Assembly: GCA_014380605.1 (NCBI GenBank)
Contig: JACMJO010000540.1
Location: 1-7,892, forward strand
Origin: Fimbriimonadaceae bacterium
GTDB lineage: Bacteria > Armatimonadota > Fimbriimonadia > Fimbriimonadales > Fimbriimonadaceae
Direction: 5' to 3'
Length of the DNA stretch: 7,892 bases
Each line of letters opens with the position of its first letter. Position 1 is the first letter of the stretch. This document shows positions 1 to 6,756 of the stretch, piece by piece. A program made the translations under genes and the position numbers. The notes below the pieces were generated by a model. The model ran no database searches and was not told the DNA's origin. It saw only the letters and a program-made list of their open reading frames with translations.

Positions 1-1710
1 AAGGACGATGCTCGAGGGCGTCTTCTGCTTCGCCATGATTTTTTGGGCCTCTTCGGCGACGATGTTTGAACCGAGCACATTGATCTCGAACGACTTAAGC
101 CACTGTTCGTCGGTGTTCTTTCCCTCAGGCGAAGGAGGAATGAAGACGGCGGCGATATTCACCAAGACATCCACACCACCAAACGATAGAACGGCTTTTT
201 CCATGGCTTGACGGACGGATTTACGGTTTGTGATATCGATCACCACGCCTTCGACGACCTCCTTGCCATGGGACGCACGCATGGTTGCTACAGCTTCATC
301 CACCAACTCTTGCCTGATATCGGCCAATACCACGCAGGATCCTTCATTCAGAAGCCGCTTTGCGATCTCTTGCCCGATTCCTGGCCCCGCCCCGATGAGC
401 AAAGCGATCTTTCGGGACATCTCTTTCTCGGGGGGCTGGCGCTTCAGCTTTGCTTCCTCCAGGAGCCAGTACTCGATGTTAAACGCTTCTTGCTCGGGCA
501 GTGCGATGTACTTGGAGACTACTTCAGCCCCACGCATGACCTCGATCGCGTTGCGATAGAACTCTCCGGTCACGCGAGCCTCGGTTGGATTTTTGCCAAA
601 GCTGATCATGCCGATGCCCGGAAGCAGGACTACACTTGGGTTCGGATTCCGCATCGCTGGTGAATCTGGATGCTTACATCGTTCGTAGTAGGCGGCATAG
701 TGGGCGCGGAAGTCAGCGAGCGCCTGGTCGATGCTTGCTTCGCTTAGGTCTTCCAAAATCAGGGGCCGAATCTTCGTGCGAAGAAAGTGATCGGGGCAAC
801 TGGTGCCCAGCGTCGCCAAGTCATGAGCCTTCGCCCGAGAGAGGTATTCCAATACGGCATCGCTTTGATCGATTTTTCCGATCAGCCGTTGGCCGTTGAA
901 AGCAACCCTTCCTCGTAGTAGTGGAAGCAACTCAGTAAGTCTCTCGGTTCCACCATCGATTTGTCTGGCTCGAACGACTTCGCCGAAGGGATGCGACTTC
1001 GTGTTGCGAGCAATGTACTCGGCGGCTTGATTGATGAGGCGCAGGGTCAGTTCATAGCACTCCTCCCATGTTTCGGCCCAACAGATGAAGCCGTGCTGTC
1101 CCATGAGGGCTGAGTTGATGCCGGGATTGGCTTCAAGGAGGTCTCGCAGCATCAAGCCCAGCTCTAAGCCCGGGCGCATCCAAGGCAAGTAACCCATCTC
1201 ACCCTTGTAGATTTCATGCATCAGCTTTTCCGCATCGTGAGAAGCGGCAACCGAGATCACCGCATCGCTGTGCATGTGGCTAACGGCTCTAGCGGGCACG
1301 AAGGCGTGCAGCGGAGTGTCGATGGATGGGGCCGCCGGGTTATCGTTGAAGATACAGTGCCGATACAGCGCCACAATGTCGTCTTCGGGCAGGCTGCCTT
1401 TCGCCTTCCGCCCCTCAATATAGCGACCCTCGGTCGAGAGCACCTTGTCTTGGTAGAGCGAGGCAAATCCCGATCGCTTCGCGGTGCCCAAGTCGCCACC
1501 TGAACCCTTGACCCAAAGGACCTCGACCTCCTGACCTGACAAAGGATCGACTTGTCGGACCTTGACCGATGTGTTTCCTCCGCCGAAGTTGGTGATGCGA
1601 GGATCAGAGCCAAGCAAGTTGCTGGCATAAACCATCTTGTCGACCTCGTCGGTCGGAGCGTAGTCGGGATTCCAGAGAGAGGGTATGAGGATCGAAGGGT
1701 CTTGGATCAT
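1..1710 (-). CDS. rhaD: Bifunctional rhamnulose-1-phosphate aldolase / short-chain dehydrogenase (3' end outside window)
   Basis: This enzyme is expected to cleave L-rhamnulose 1-phosphate to dihydroxyacetone phosphate and L-lactaldehyde in the cytoplasm, and then oxidise the lactaldehyde; such fusions are also called RhaEW. The frame is open without interruption for 570 codons to the window edge. The family is near 690 residues, so about 120 are missing, including the expected YxxxK catalytic motif. The N-terminal class II aldolase domain shows NFGGGNTSVK (41-50), KGSGGDL (68-74), the HxH zinc pair H145/H147 and QHGF with H206. The C-terminal SDR domain starts near residue 434 with GAGPGIG (440-446). 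D464 after the second strand suggests NAD preference, and NIAA (518-521) replaces the usual NNAG. The start is supported by family-like LWN and VYAS segments and by the ATGA overlap with the upstream aldolase gene, which implies translational coupling. AGGA lies about 12 bases upstream. The domain calls are firm; the sugar is inferred from the family. Confidence 0.93.
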   Translation of the reverse strand, partial: MIQDPSILIPSLWNPDYAPTDEVDKMVYASNLLGSDPRITNFGGGNTSVKVRQVDPLSGQEVEVLWVKGSGGDLGTAKRSGFASLYQDKVLSTEGRYIEGRKAKGSLPEDDIVALYRHCIFNDNPAAPSIDTPLHAFVPARAVSHMHSDAVISVAASHDAEKLMHEIYKGEMGYLPWMRPGLELGLMLRDLLEANPGINSALMGQHGFICWAETWEECYELTLRLINQAAEYIARNTKSHPFGEVVRARQIDGGTERLTELLPLLRGRVAFNGQRLIGKIDQSDAVLEYLSRAKAHDLATLGTSCPDHFLRTKIRPLILEDLSEASIDQALADFRAHYAAYYERCKHPDSPAMRNPNPSVVLLPGIGMISFGKNPTEARVTGEFYRNAIEVMRGAEVVSKYIALPEQEAFNIEYWLLEEAKLKRQPPEKEMSRKIALLIGAGPGIGQEIAKRLLNEGSCVVLADIRQELVDEAVATMRASHGKEVVEGVVIDITNRKSVRQAMEKAVLSFGGVDVLVNIAAVFIPPSPEGKNTDEQWLKSFEINVLGSNIVAEEAQKIMAKQKTPSSIVL

Positions 1711-2480
1711 GCGATGGGGTTTCCTGCTAGTTGCCGAAGCAATGCCTGACGATAATGCTCGTCGGGGCGGGTATGGATGCGGTCGATCTGCTCGGCGCTG
1801 AGCGGTTTTAGTTCAAGTCCGGAGGCAAATCCTTGGAGCCACACGCGGCCCGCTTTCACTGACATCAGCGTGCCGCTGAGGACTTCTTGGGCGGTTTGAC
1901 CGAGTGTGATTAGGCCATGATTCTCTAGCCAGATCGTCTTAGGCGTCTCTTCACGGTGGCGTATGTATTCCTCAACAGAAGACATGACTGCCTGAGCCAA
2001 GGGTAGCCCCGGATCGGCATAGGGGACAAATACCGTTTCCGGTCCACAGCACACGACCTCGTCGGGGAAAATTCGCTTCTTGGCCAAATCGGAAGCACTG
2101 GTGGTGCTAATTAGACTTAACAGCGGGGTGGGATGCGTATGGCCGACAAAGCCGACTCCGGGCAATGCCAATAGAAAGGCATGCATGAAAGTCTCGACAC
2201 TGGGCATCAACCCTGACGAGCCAACGGAGATCGACTTCAGGGCTTCTCGGATCTCAGCATCGCTCAAACTAGCTTTATCCAGCAGTCTGTAAGCGGCAGG
2301 AAAGTCGACTTCGACTAAACCGTCCTCGGTCAGACTTGAAAGGTTGAACCCGCTTGCCTTCACCCAGAAGGAATCCCCGTCTCGAGCCGAGGCGTTGCCT
2401 TCAGCCAGGATCGCGAGATCGTGGCTTGGATCGCCGAGGTTGCGGCTTAGCCAAACCAAATCCTCGACAATTGGACTCAT
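1707..2480 (-). CDS. Class II aldolase/adducin family protein
   Basis: This 257-residue single-domain protein belongs to the zinc-dependent class II aldolase / ribulose-5-phosphate 4-epimerase family (FucA, AraD, MtnB relatives). These cytoplasmic enzymes cleave or epimerise phosphorylated ketoses, or dehydrate related sugars. Visible motifs are EGNAS (27-31) and KASG (41-44) for phosphate and substrate binding. PSVETFMH carries the candidate catalytic Glu96. The zinc ligands are H114 and H116 in GHTHP and H188 in ENHG. Length is slightly above FucA (about 215), the extra residues lying at the ends and in the middle. The gene is first of a two-gene unit and its TGA stop overlaps the rhaD start by four bases, so the two are probably co-expressed. 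It may supply a second aldolase specificity or act on another ketose 1-phosphate. The substrate cannot be read from sequence. No Shine-Dalgarno is apparent; the start is supported by the -10-like hexamer seven bases upstream. Confidence 0.9.
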   Translation of the reverse strand: MSPIVEDLVWLSRNLGDPSHDLAILAEGNASARDGDSFWVKASGFNLSSLTEDGLVEVDFPAAYRLLDKASLSDAEIREALKSISVGSSGLMPSVETFMHAFLLALPGVGFVGHTHPTPLLSLISTTSASDLAKKRIFPDEVVCCGPETVFVPYADPGLPLAQAVMSSVEEYIRHREETPKTIWLENHGLITLGQTAQEVLSGTLMSVKAGRVWLQGFASGLELKPLSAEQIDRIHTRPDEHYRQALLRQLAGNPIA

Positions 2481-2487
2481 CGGCCCT

Positions 2488-2493
2488 AGTTTA
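2488..2493 (-). promoter_or_regulatory. Putative -10 element for the aldolase-rhaD unit, leaderless geometry
   Basis: On the minus strand the hexamer TAAACT ends seven bases before the ATG at 2480. A transcript starting the usual six or seven bases after a -10 box would begin at or next to the start codon, giving a leaderless mRNA. There is no convincing -35 box at the expected spacing. The absence of a ribosome binding site supports the reading, but a single hexamer is weak evidence. Confidence 0.35.
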
Positions 2494-2532
2494 CTGGCCC
2501 GTTAAACCGATTCTCCGCTAGTCCTGGTTAAT

Positions 2533-2541
2533 TGCTATGCT
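2533..2541 (+). promoter_or_regulatory. Putative extended -10 element for the mutarotase-like gene, leaderless geometry
   Basis: TGCTATGCT matches the extended -10 pattern TGnTAnnnT and ends six bases before the ATG at 2548. This places the expected transcription start on or beside the start codon. No purine-rich ribosome binding site lies between them (the spacer is ATCCCC). Extended -10 promoters can work without a good -35, and none is visible here. It is the divergent partner of the minus-strand element at 2488-2493, and both sit in the same 67-base gap. Confidence 0.38.
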
Positions 2542-2547
2542 ATCCCC

Positions 2548-3645
2548 ATGGCCAAAGGATTGGGGAATGTTTTCGGTCAGGCCTCTTGGAAGGTGGCTTC
2601 GGATCGCGTCGAGGCTCATATCTCGCAAACGGGCGCTCAAGTCGGACCGGTCACATTTGACCTGGGTGACAAGAAAGTCCAGCCCTTTCACATCTCGCCC
2701 TGGCACTCCGAGCTGATCGACGCTCCTTCGCTCATCAAAGTATTGCGCGGTGATTTCTTTTGCCTGCCTTTTGGACTGAACGAGACTGCATACGGCGACG
2801 AGGAACATCCCGTCCACGGTGAGACGGCAAACGAGGTCTGGACCGAGGTGGGAGCCGGAACCTATGAGCTAAGAACGCGCATTCGTGCGGGTTTAGTCCG
2901 GCGGAAGGTCTCCCTTCGATCTGGCGAAACGAACATTTACCTAAGTAGCGCAATTGTTGGGATGTCGGGGCCGATGTGCTTTGGGAACCACGCAATGCTC
3001 GCGTTCCCATCTCAGGGGTTGGTGTCGGCGAGCTCATTCATGTTTGGACAGGTGTTTCCGGGCGAGTTCGAGGTTCCGGCCGCAGGCGGATATTCGTCGC
3101 TAAAGGAAGGCGAGGTTTTCCAGCGATTGGAAGTAGTCCCAATGGCCAATGGTTCCATCGCAGACTTGTCAACATATCCGGCCCGCGAGGGCTTTGAAGA
3201 CTTGGTGATGCTGGTGGGCGACGAGTCTCTTCCGTTTGCTTGGAATGCGGTGGTGTTTCCTCAAGAAGGCTATCTGTGGTTCTGCCTGCGCAATCCAAAG
3301 GTTCTTCGCCATACAGTTCTCTGGCACTCCAACGGGGGCCGGCACTATGCACCTTGGAACGGAAGACATCGGGCGGTGCTGGGAATCGAAGACGTGACCG
3401 CCTATTTCCACTATGGTCTAGCGGAATCTTGCGCCCCAAATCCGATCTCAGATCAAGGATTTCTAACCTGCGTCGATCTTGACCCGGCAGTACCGCTTGA
3501 AGCGAATACGATCATGGGCGTGGTGCGGGTCGACGAAAATGCAGAGCATGTCGAAGACATCGTGGAGGCTGCCGGAGGCGTTGATATCCAGATGCGGTCA
3601 GGTGAGACTATCTTTGCAAAGGTCGACCTGCCTTTCCTGAAGTAG
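2548..3645 (+). CDS. Galactose-mutarotase-like (aldose 1-epimerase-related) protein
   Basis: This 365-residue protein has no signal peptide or membrane segment. I recognise it as a large aldose-1-epimerase-like protein of the galactose mutarotase fold, not as a characterised enzyme. Features include GPVTFDLG (33-40), SPWH (50-53), RGDFFCLPFG (67-76), HGETANE (90-96), GNHAM with H148, NGGRHYAPWNGRHR (262-275) and LGIEDV (278-283). The His-containing HGE and GNH segments and Glu281 could play the His/Glu acid-base roles of mutarotases, but I infer this from placement only. The role may be interconversion of sugar anomers before uptake or isomerisation, or binding of a sugar acid. The gene is divergent from the aldolase-rhaD unit and convergent with the kinase, so it is monocistronic. 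The start is favoured because the N-terminus (MAKGLGNVFGQ) resembles what I remember of relatives and because of the promoter geometry. Confidence 0.75.
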   Translation: MAKGLGNVFGQASWKVASDRVEAHISQTGAQVGPVTFDLGDKKVQPFHISPWHSELIDAPSLIKVLRGDFFCLPFGLNETAYGDEEHPVHGETANEVWTEVGAGTYELRTRIRAGLVRRKVSLRSGETNIYLSSAIVGMSGPMCFGNHAMLAFPSQGLVSASSFMFGQVFPGEFEVPAAGGYSSLKEGEVFQRLEVVPMANGSIADLSTYPAREGFEDLVMLVGDESLPFAWNAVVFPQEGYLWFCLRNPKVLRHTVLWHSNGGRHYAPWNGRHRAVLGIEDVTAYFHYGLAESCAPNPISDQGFLTCVDLDPAVPLEANTIMGVVRVDENAEHVEDIVEAAGGVDIQMRSGETIFAKVDLPFLK

Positions 3646-3657
3646 GCAAGCAACGCA

Positions 3658-4650
3658 CTAGTAGTAGCCATATTGCTCGCCCAGAGACAGGCAATCACCC
3701 CACGGCAGAACACCCGACGAGCTATCAGGAGCAAGCAAGCTTGAAGCGGCGACGCAAACGCCAAAGCGGAGACACTCCTCGACCTCGAATCCATCCGTGA
3801 ATCCCGAGAGATAGCCAGCGGCAAAAGCGTCACCCGCACCAACCGCTCCTTTGATCTGATCATCGGGCATTCGAACAGATCCGTGTTCCGTGCGCTTACC
3901 ATCGCTTGAGAAGGCATAGACTTGATCAGGAGTGTGAACGACAAGGTGTCCTTTGATTCCCTCCATAAGCAGTTCACCCGCCTGCAAAAGTCTTTCATCA
4001 TTCGGGTTGGTGATCGCAATGCCCGTTGTGCGCGACAGCTCGAATTCGTTCATGAAGACGATGTCGGCATGCTTGAGGGCGGGCAAGACGGTTTTGAGAA
4101 AACGGTCGCTATCCTCACTCACCACGTCGATTGAGGTTGTGAGGCCGTGGCTCTGCGCCCCCGCAAGCACCCGAGCTGCCCCGGTTCCGAACTCCTCATC
4201 AGGAGCATCAAGGCCATCGAGGAGGAGTAAATACCCAAGATGCAGATGGCCGGACTGCACTCGATCGAAATCGAAGTGCTCAGGATTGAGGAAGGCGTTG
4301 GCTCCGCGCTGGTGAAAGAAGGTTCTTCGCCCGGTGGACTCCACGGTCATCACGTCCGTGTACGAGGTGTGCGCTTCGGGGATCTGGGTCAATAGGCTCG
4401 TGTCGATCTTGCACTGTTGGCAATCATCAAGAACCCGCTTGCCGTCTGGGTCCATTCCCACAAGTCCAATCGCCTGAAGCCCACCGGCATAACCGATTCG
4501 GGAGAGGCCCTTCAGCAGGTTGTAGGGTGCGCCCCCGTTCCCGCTCGACTCTTCTAGAATGTTTGCGAGCGCGTCTTGGGCGGGATAGGTGTCGATAACT
4601 TTGACCCTATCGATGATCCAGTTGCCCCCGGCGGCAATTCCCGACCTCAT
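3658..4650 (-). CDS. PfkB-family (ribokinase-like) carbohydrate kinase
   Basis: This 330-residue cytoplasmic kinase probably transfers phosphate from ATP to a sugar hydroxyl. The ribokinase fold is shown by GNGGAPYN (37-44), close to PfkB signature 1, by GLVGMDPDGKRV (62-73), and by VGAGDAFAAGYL (270-281), signature 2. Asp274 is the expected catalytic base and GAG the anion hole. The first part of the usual DTTGAGD motif is changed: residues 268-270 are G-A-V, so the leading Asp is absent, although GAGD itself is intact. Length is typical. Its ATG overlaps the TGA of the isomerase gene (ATGA), and GGTGAG lies about eight bases upstream as a ribosome binding site, so coupling to the isomerase is likely. 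Context suggests the substrate is the isomerase product, D-xylulose or D-fructose. PfkB kinases vary widely in substrate, so this is inference. It ends with TAG, twelve bases from the convergent neighbour. Confidence 0.9.
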   Translation of the reverse strand: MRSGIAAGGNWIIDRVKVIDTYPAQDALANILEESSGNGGAPYNLLKGLSRIGYAGGLQAIGLVGMDPDGKRVLDDCQQCKIDTSLLTQIPEAHTSYTDVMTVESTGRRTFFHQRGANAFLNPEHFDFDRVQSGHLHLGYLLLLDGLDAPDEEFGTGAARVLAGAQSHGLTTSIDVVSEDSDRFLKTVLPALKHADIVFMNEFELSRTTGIAITNPNDERLLQAGELLMEGIKGHLVVHTPDQVYAFSSDGKRTEHGSVRMPDDQIKGAVGAGDAFAAGYLSGFTDGFEVEECLRFGVCVAASSLLAPDSSSGVLPWGDCLSLGEQYGYY

Positions 4651-5216
4651 TGATCGCTCACCAATTGCACGATAGGCTCCTCATCCTCGCGTACTTCACT
4701 GAACCGCCCAATTTTGGGATTGGCAAAGAAGTTGTCGTGCAAGTCGTCGTTAGCCGTGGAAACCTCCCCGATGATGCACTCCTCAGTGGTGGGCTCAAAC
4801 TCATGCCACAGCCCTGGATCAAGGGTAATTCGCTCACCCGGTCCCAGCATCACCGAATCCCAAGAGAGGAACAGTTTGGACTCGCCATTCACCTGGACAT
4901 TGACCGCCTCGTGATTGCCGATCTCTGGCTTGGAGGCCCAAATCGTCACCCGCAACCCCCCGGTTCGGCAAATGATGTCCTCCTTCTTTTTGCCGTGGCA
5001 GTGGGCGGGCGTGACCATGCCCTTACGGGCATACATTAGTTTTTCGCAATACTCCGGTTGTTCGGCCAGGTTGACGAGAACCAGTCCCCAGCGCCGCCAA
5101 TTGCCGAGGCCGAAGTCGGTTACATCCCATCGAGGGCTGGGAGGAAGGTGCCAGGCGTGGAGCCCAAAGAACGCGCTGGCATCCAGGATGAGTTGGTTGA
5201 TTTCAGAGCGCTTCAT
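4647..5216 (-). CDS. Cupin-type D-lyxose ketol-isomerase (lyxose/mannose isomerase)
   Basis: This 189-residue protein matches the D-lyxose isomerase family (EC 5.3.1.15), a metal-dependent cupin that interconverts D-lyxose with D-xylulose and often D-mannose with D-fructose. Shared landmarks are the MKRSEIN start, HLPP (23-26), WDVTDFG (30-36), TPAHCHGKKKEDI (69-81), the LGPGERITLDPG turn (124-135), LWHEF (137-140), GEVSTANDD (150-158) and GRFSEVREDE (170-179). Metal ligands are predicted as H72, H74, E79 and H138, the standard set for this family. The protein lies within the usual 180-230 residues, with a shortened segment between residues 26 and 31. It lies 10 bases after the Gfo/Idh gene and overlaps the kinase gene by four bases, forming an isomerase-kinase pair. 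The 10-base spacer has no ribosome binding site, so initiation may depend on coupling to the upstream stop. Family assignment is strong; the in vivo sugar is not determined. Confidence 0.9.
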   Translation of the reverse strand: MKRSEINQLILDASAFFGLHAWHLPPSPRWDVTDFGLGNWRRWGLVLVNLAEQPEYCEKLMYARKGMVTPAHCHGKKKEDIICRTGGLRVTIWASKPEIGNHEAVNVQVNGESKLFLSWDSVMLGPGERITLDPGLWHEFEPTTEECIIGEVSTANDDLHDNFFANPKIGRFSEVREDEEPIVQLVSDQ

Positions 5217-5226
5217 GGCGATTGGC

Positions 5227-6348
5227 TTACAAGTCTAACTGAACAACCGACTTGGTCGAGGAAGACTCCAGCGCCGCCTCATTGAGTCGATGCGCCAACA
5301 CGCATTCATCGGGCGTCGCGCACCCGAAGCGATCTCCCAGGGTCCCCGCCCGCTCGGCCAAAAACGCGGCCCACATCTGCAAGAAGGCATCAGGGAATCC
5401 AAACTCAAAAATTGGTCCTGTCACAACTGGAAACTGCGTCTGATGGCCCAGGTCGATCCGTTGCCACATCTGCTCCTTCTCCCGGCGGAATGTCCATAAC
5501 GTCTTCGGGTCCTTCGTGGAGTAACGAATACTCCCTTCTGTGCCATAGACCTCGATGAACCAGGTGTTGGTCTCACCGGGGGCGATACGCTTAACCTCAA
5601 TCCGCATGGGCGTCTCGTGGCCACCAATCAGAGCATCCACATTCCAGATCGCATTGTCGTCGGTATCGCAAGGGACAAGCTGGCCGCTCGCATCGGGCCT
5701 TTGAGGGAAGATGTTGTTCAGCTGGGCATGAACCCGCACGGGCTTCCACCCGAGCCGCATCGGGATGTGCCAAACGTGGAGCCCAAGATCGTTCATCACC
5801 CCCGCTTCGCCGCATCGAGCCTTTTGCCGCTTCCAATTGATCGGCTTGCTGGGATCAAGATCGCTGGAGTGCCAAAACCCCGCCCGCACCTCGATAATCC
5901 GTCCGAGTTGCCCACTCTTCACCGCCTGAAACACCCGTTGCGCCCCGGGGTAGAAGGGGAACTCACTCGAACACCTCACAAATCGACCGCTAGTGCGGGC
6001 GCTAAGAGCAACGTTCATCGCCTGCTTCAGATCCATACCAAACGGCTTCTCAGCAAACAGGTCTTTGCCCGCTTTCAGCACATCCAAGTAGATCTGTTCG
6101 TGCAAATCATGAGGGACCGCAACATAGACTGCGTCCACATCCTTGCTCGCCAGCAATTCACGGTAATCCGCCGTCTTCAAGGCGATGCTTGGGATGCGAT
6201 CGAACCAGGCGCGAGCGGCATCGCTTACGTCGGCAACAGCGGTAAGGGTCGGTTGGTCCGGTTGAATCTCCAGCGCGCACCACCGCGCCAAAGCGCTCGC
6301 CACCTCCTTGCCCATGAGTCCGCCGCCAATGATGCCGATTCGTGTCAT
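5227..6348 (-). CDS. Gfo/Idh/MocA family oxidoreductase
   Basis: This 373-residue NAD(P)-dependent enzyme belongs to the glucose-fructose oxidoreductase / inositol dehydrogenase / MocA family, which oxidises or reduces sugars and sugar derivatives in the cytoplasm. The N-terminal Rossmann domain has GIIGGGLMG (5-13), an acidic D40 after the second strand, consistent with NAD use, and the family AEKPFG motif (99-104) with the catalytic Lys101. The C-terminal substrate-binding domain has the NDLGLHVWH stretch (186-194), in which D187 and H191 fit the family D-x3-H motif; the usual following Asp is replaced by H194. GTEGSIR (269-275) is a typical dimer-sheet landmark. It is first of a three-gene unit with the lyxose isomerase and PfkB kinase, suggesting a role in the same sugar route, for example supplying or removing a keto-sugar. 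Substrate is not predictable. The start codon is supported by the Rossmann motif beginning at residue 4 and a -10-like hexamer just upstream. Confidence 0.92.
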   Translation of the reverse strand: MTRIGIIGGGLMGKEVASALARWCALEIQPDQPTLTAVADVSDAARAWFDRIPSIALKTADYRELLASKDVDAVYVAVPHDLHEQIYLDVLKAGKDLFAEKPFGMDLKQAMNVALSARTSGRFVRCSSEFPFYPGAQRVFQAVKSGQLGRIIEVRAGFWHSSDLDPSKPINWKRQKARCGEAGVMNDLGLHVWHIPMRLGWKPVRVHAQLNNIFPQRPDASGQLVPCDTDDNAIWNVDALIGGHETPMRIEVKRIAPGETNTWFIEVYGTEGSIRYSTKDPKTLWTFRREKEQMWQRIDLGHQTQFPVVTGPIFEFGFPDAFLQMWAAFLAERAGTLGDRFGCATPDECVLAHRLNEAALESSSTKSVVQLDL

Positions 6349-6360
6349 CGTGATAAGAAG

Positions 6361-6366
6361 ATATTA
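6361..6366 (-). promoter_or_regulatory. Putative -10 element for the oxidoreductase-isomerase-kinase unit
   Basis: On the minus strand TAATAT, close to the TATAAT consensus, lies 12 bases before the ATG at 6348 in the 46-base gap after the TPR gene. Transcription would start about five bases before the start codon, leaving no room for a ribosome binding site, and none is seen. The -35 region is poor. This suggests the three metabolic genes are transcribed separately from the ftsH-TPR pair. Confidence 0.4.
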
Positions 6367-6394
6367 GCCCGACGAGGAGCGGCGAAGGTGTTGC

Positions 6395-6739
6395 CTAGCA
6401 ATATGCGCTTTGTTGGATGGCTTTTTCGTGGGATGGGTCGATCGCCAGGATGTATCTGATATTGGCGCAACCATCATCGATCTCACCGAGCATAAGCTGG
6501 GTCATCGCTAGCTCATAGCGAACATCTAGATCGTTGGGTACTTCGGAACTGAGCGCGGCAAGAGTGGCCATCGAGCCTTCGAAATCGCCCTCAAAGCCCT
6601 GAATAAGCCCGATTTGCATTCGAGCCTTTATGTGGCGCGGGTTAAAACCAAGCACACGCTGAAACTCGGCTTTCGCCTCAGCATACTGGCCATTACAGCG
6701 GTACTCAAACCCTTTATGGTAGATCTCGTTCTCGTCCAT
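6395..6739 (-). CDS. Small tetratricopeptide (TPR) repeat protein
   Basis: This 114-residue protein is almost entirely three tandem 34-residue TPR units: residues 3-36, 37-70 and 71-104. Consensus positions are kept: small residues at position 8 (G10, G44, A78), Gly at 15 (G17, G51, G85) and Pro at 32 (P34, P68, P102). A short tail ends in cysteine. No signal peptide or membrane segment is visible, so it is probably a cytoplasmic protein-protein interaction module; its partner is unknown. The frame is open further upstream (to 6901), but that extension overlaps the ftsH C-terminal coding region in another frame and has a basic, low-complexity composition. The MDENEIY start at 6739, at the edge of the first repeat, is therefore chosen. 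No ribosome binding site is clear. A possible -10 sits about 32 bases upstream inside an inverted repeat. A functional link with FtsH is possible from adjacency only. Confidence 0.8.
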   Translation of the reverse strand: MDENEIYHKGFEYRCNGQYAEAKAEFQRVLGFNPRHIKARMQIGLIQGFEGDFEGSMATLAALSSEVPNDLDVRYELAMTQLMLGEIDDGCANIRYILAIDPSHEKAIQQSAYC

Positions 6740-6756
6740 AGAGATCGCTCGGCCAA

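Noticed and set aside
3038..3439. Minus-strand open frames of 80-133 codons inside the mutarotase-like gene.
   Set aside because: They are antisense to a gene with conserved motifs and have no domain-like pattern or upstream signals.
5617..6459. A 280-codon open frame on the plus strand.
   Set aside because: It lies antisense to the clear Gfo/Idh/MocA gene, its product has no recognisable motif and is Arg/His/Pro-rich as expected of a shadow frame.
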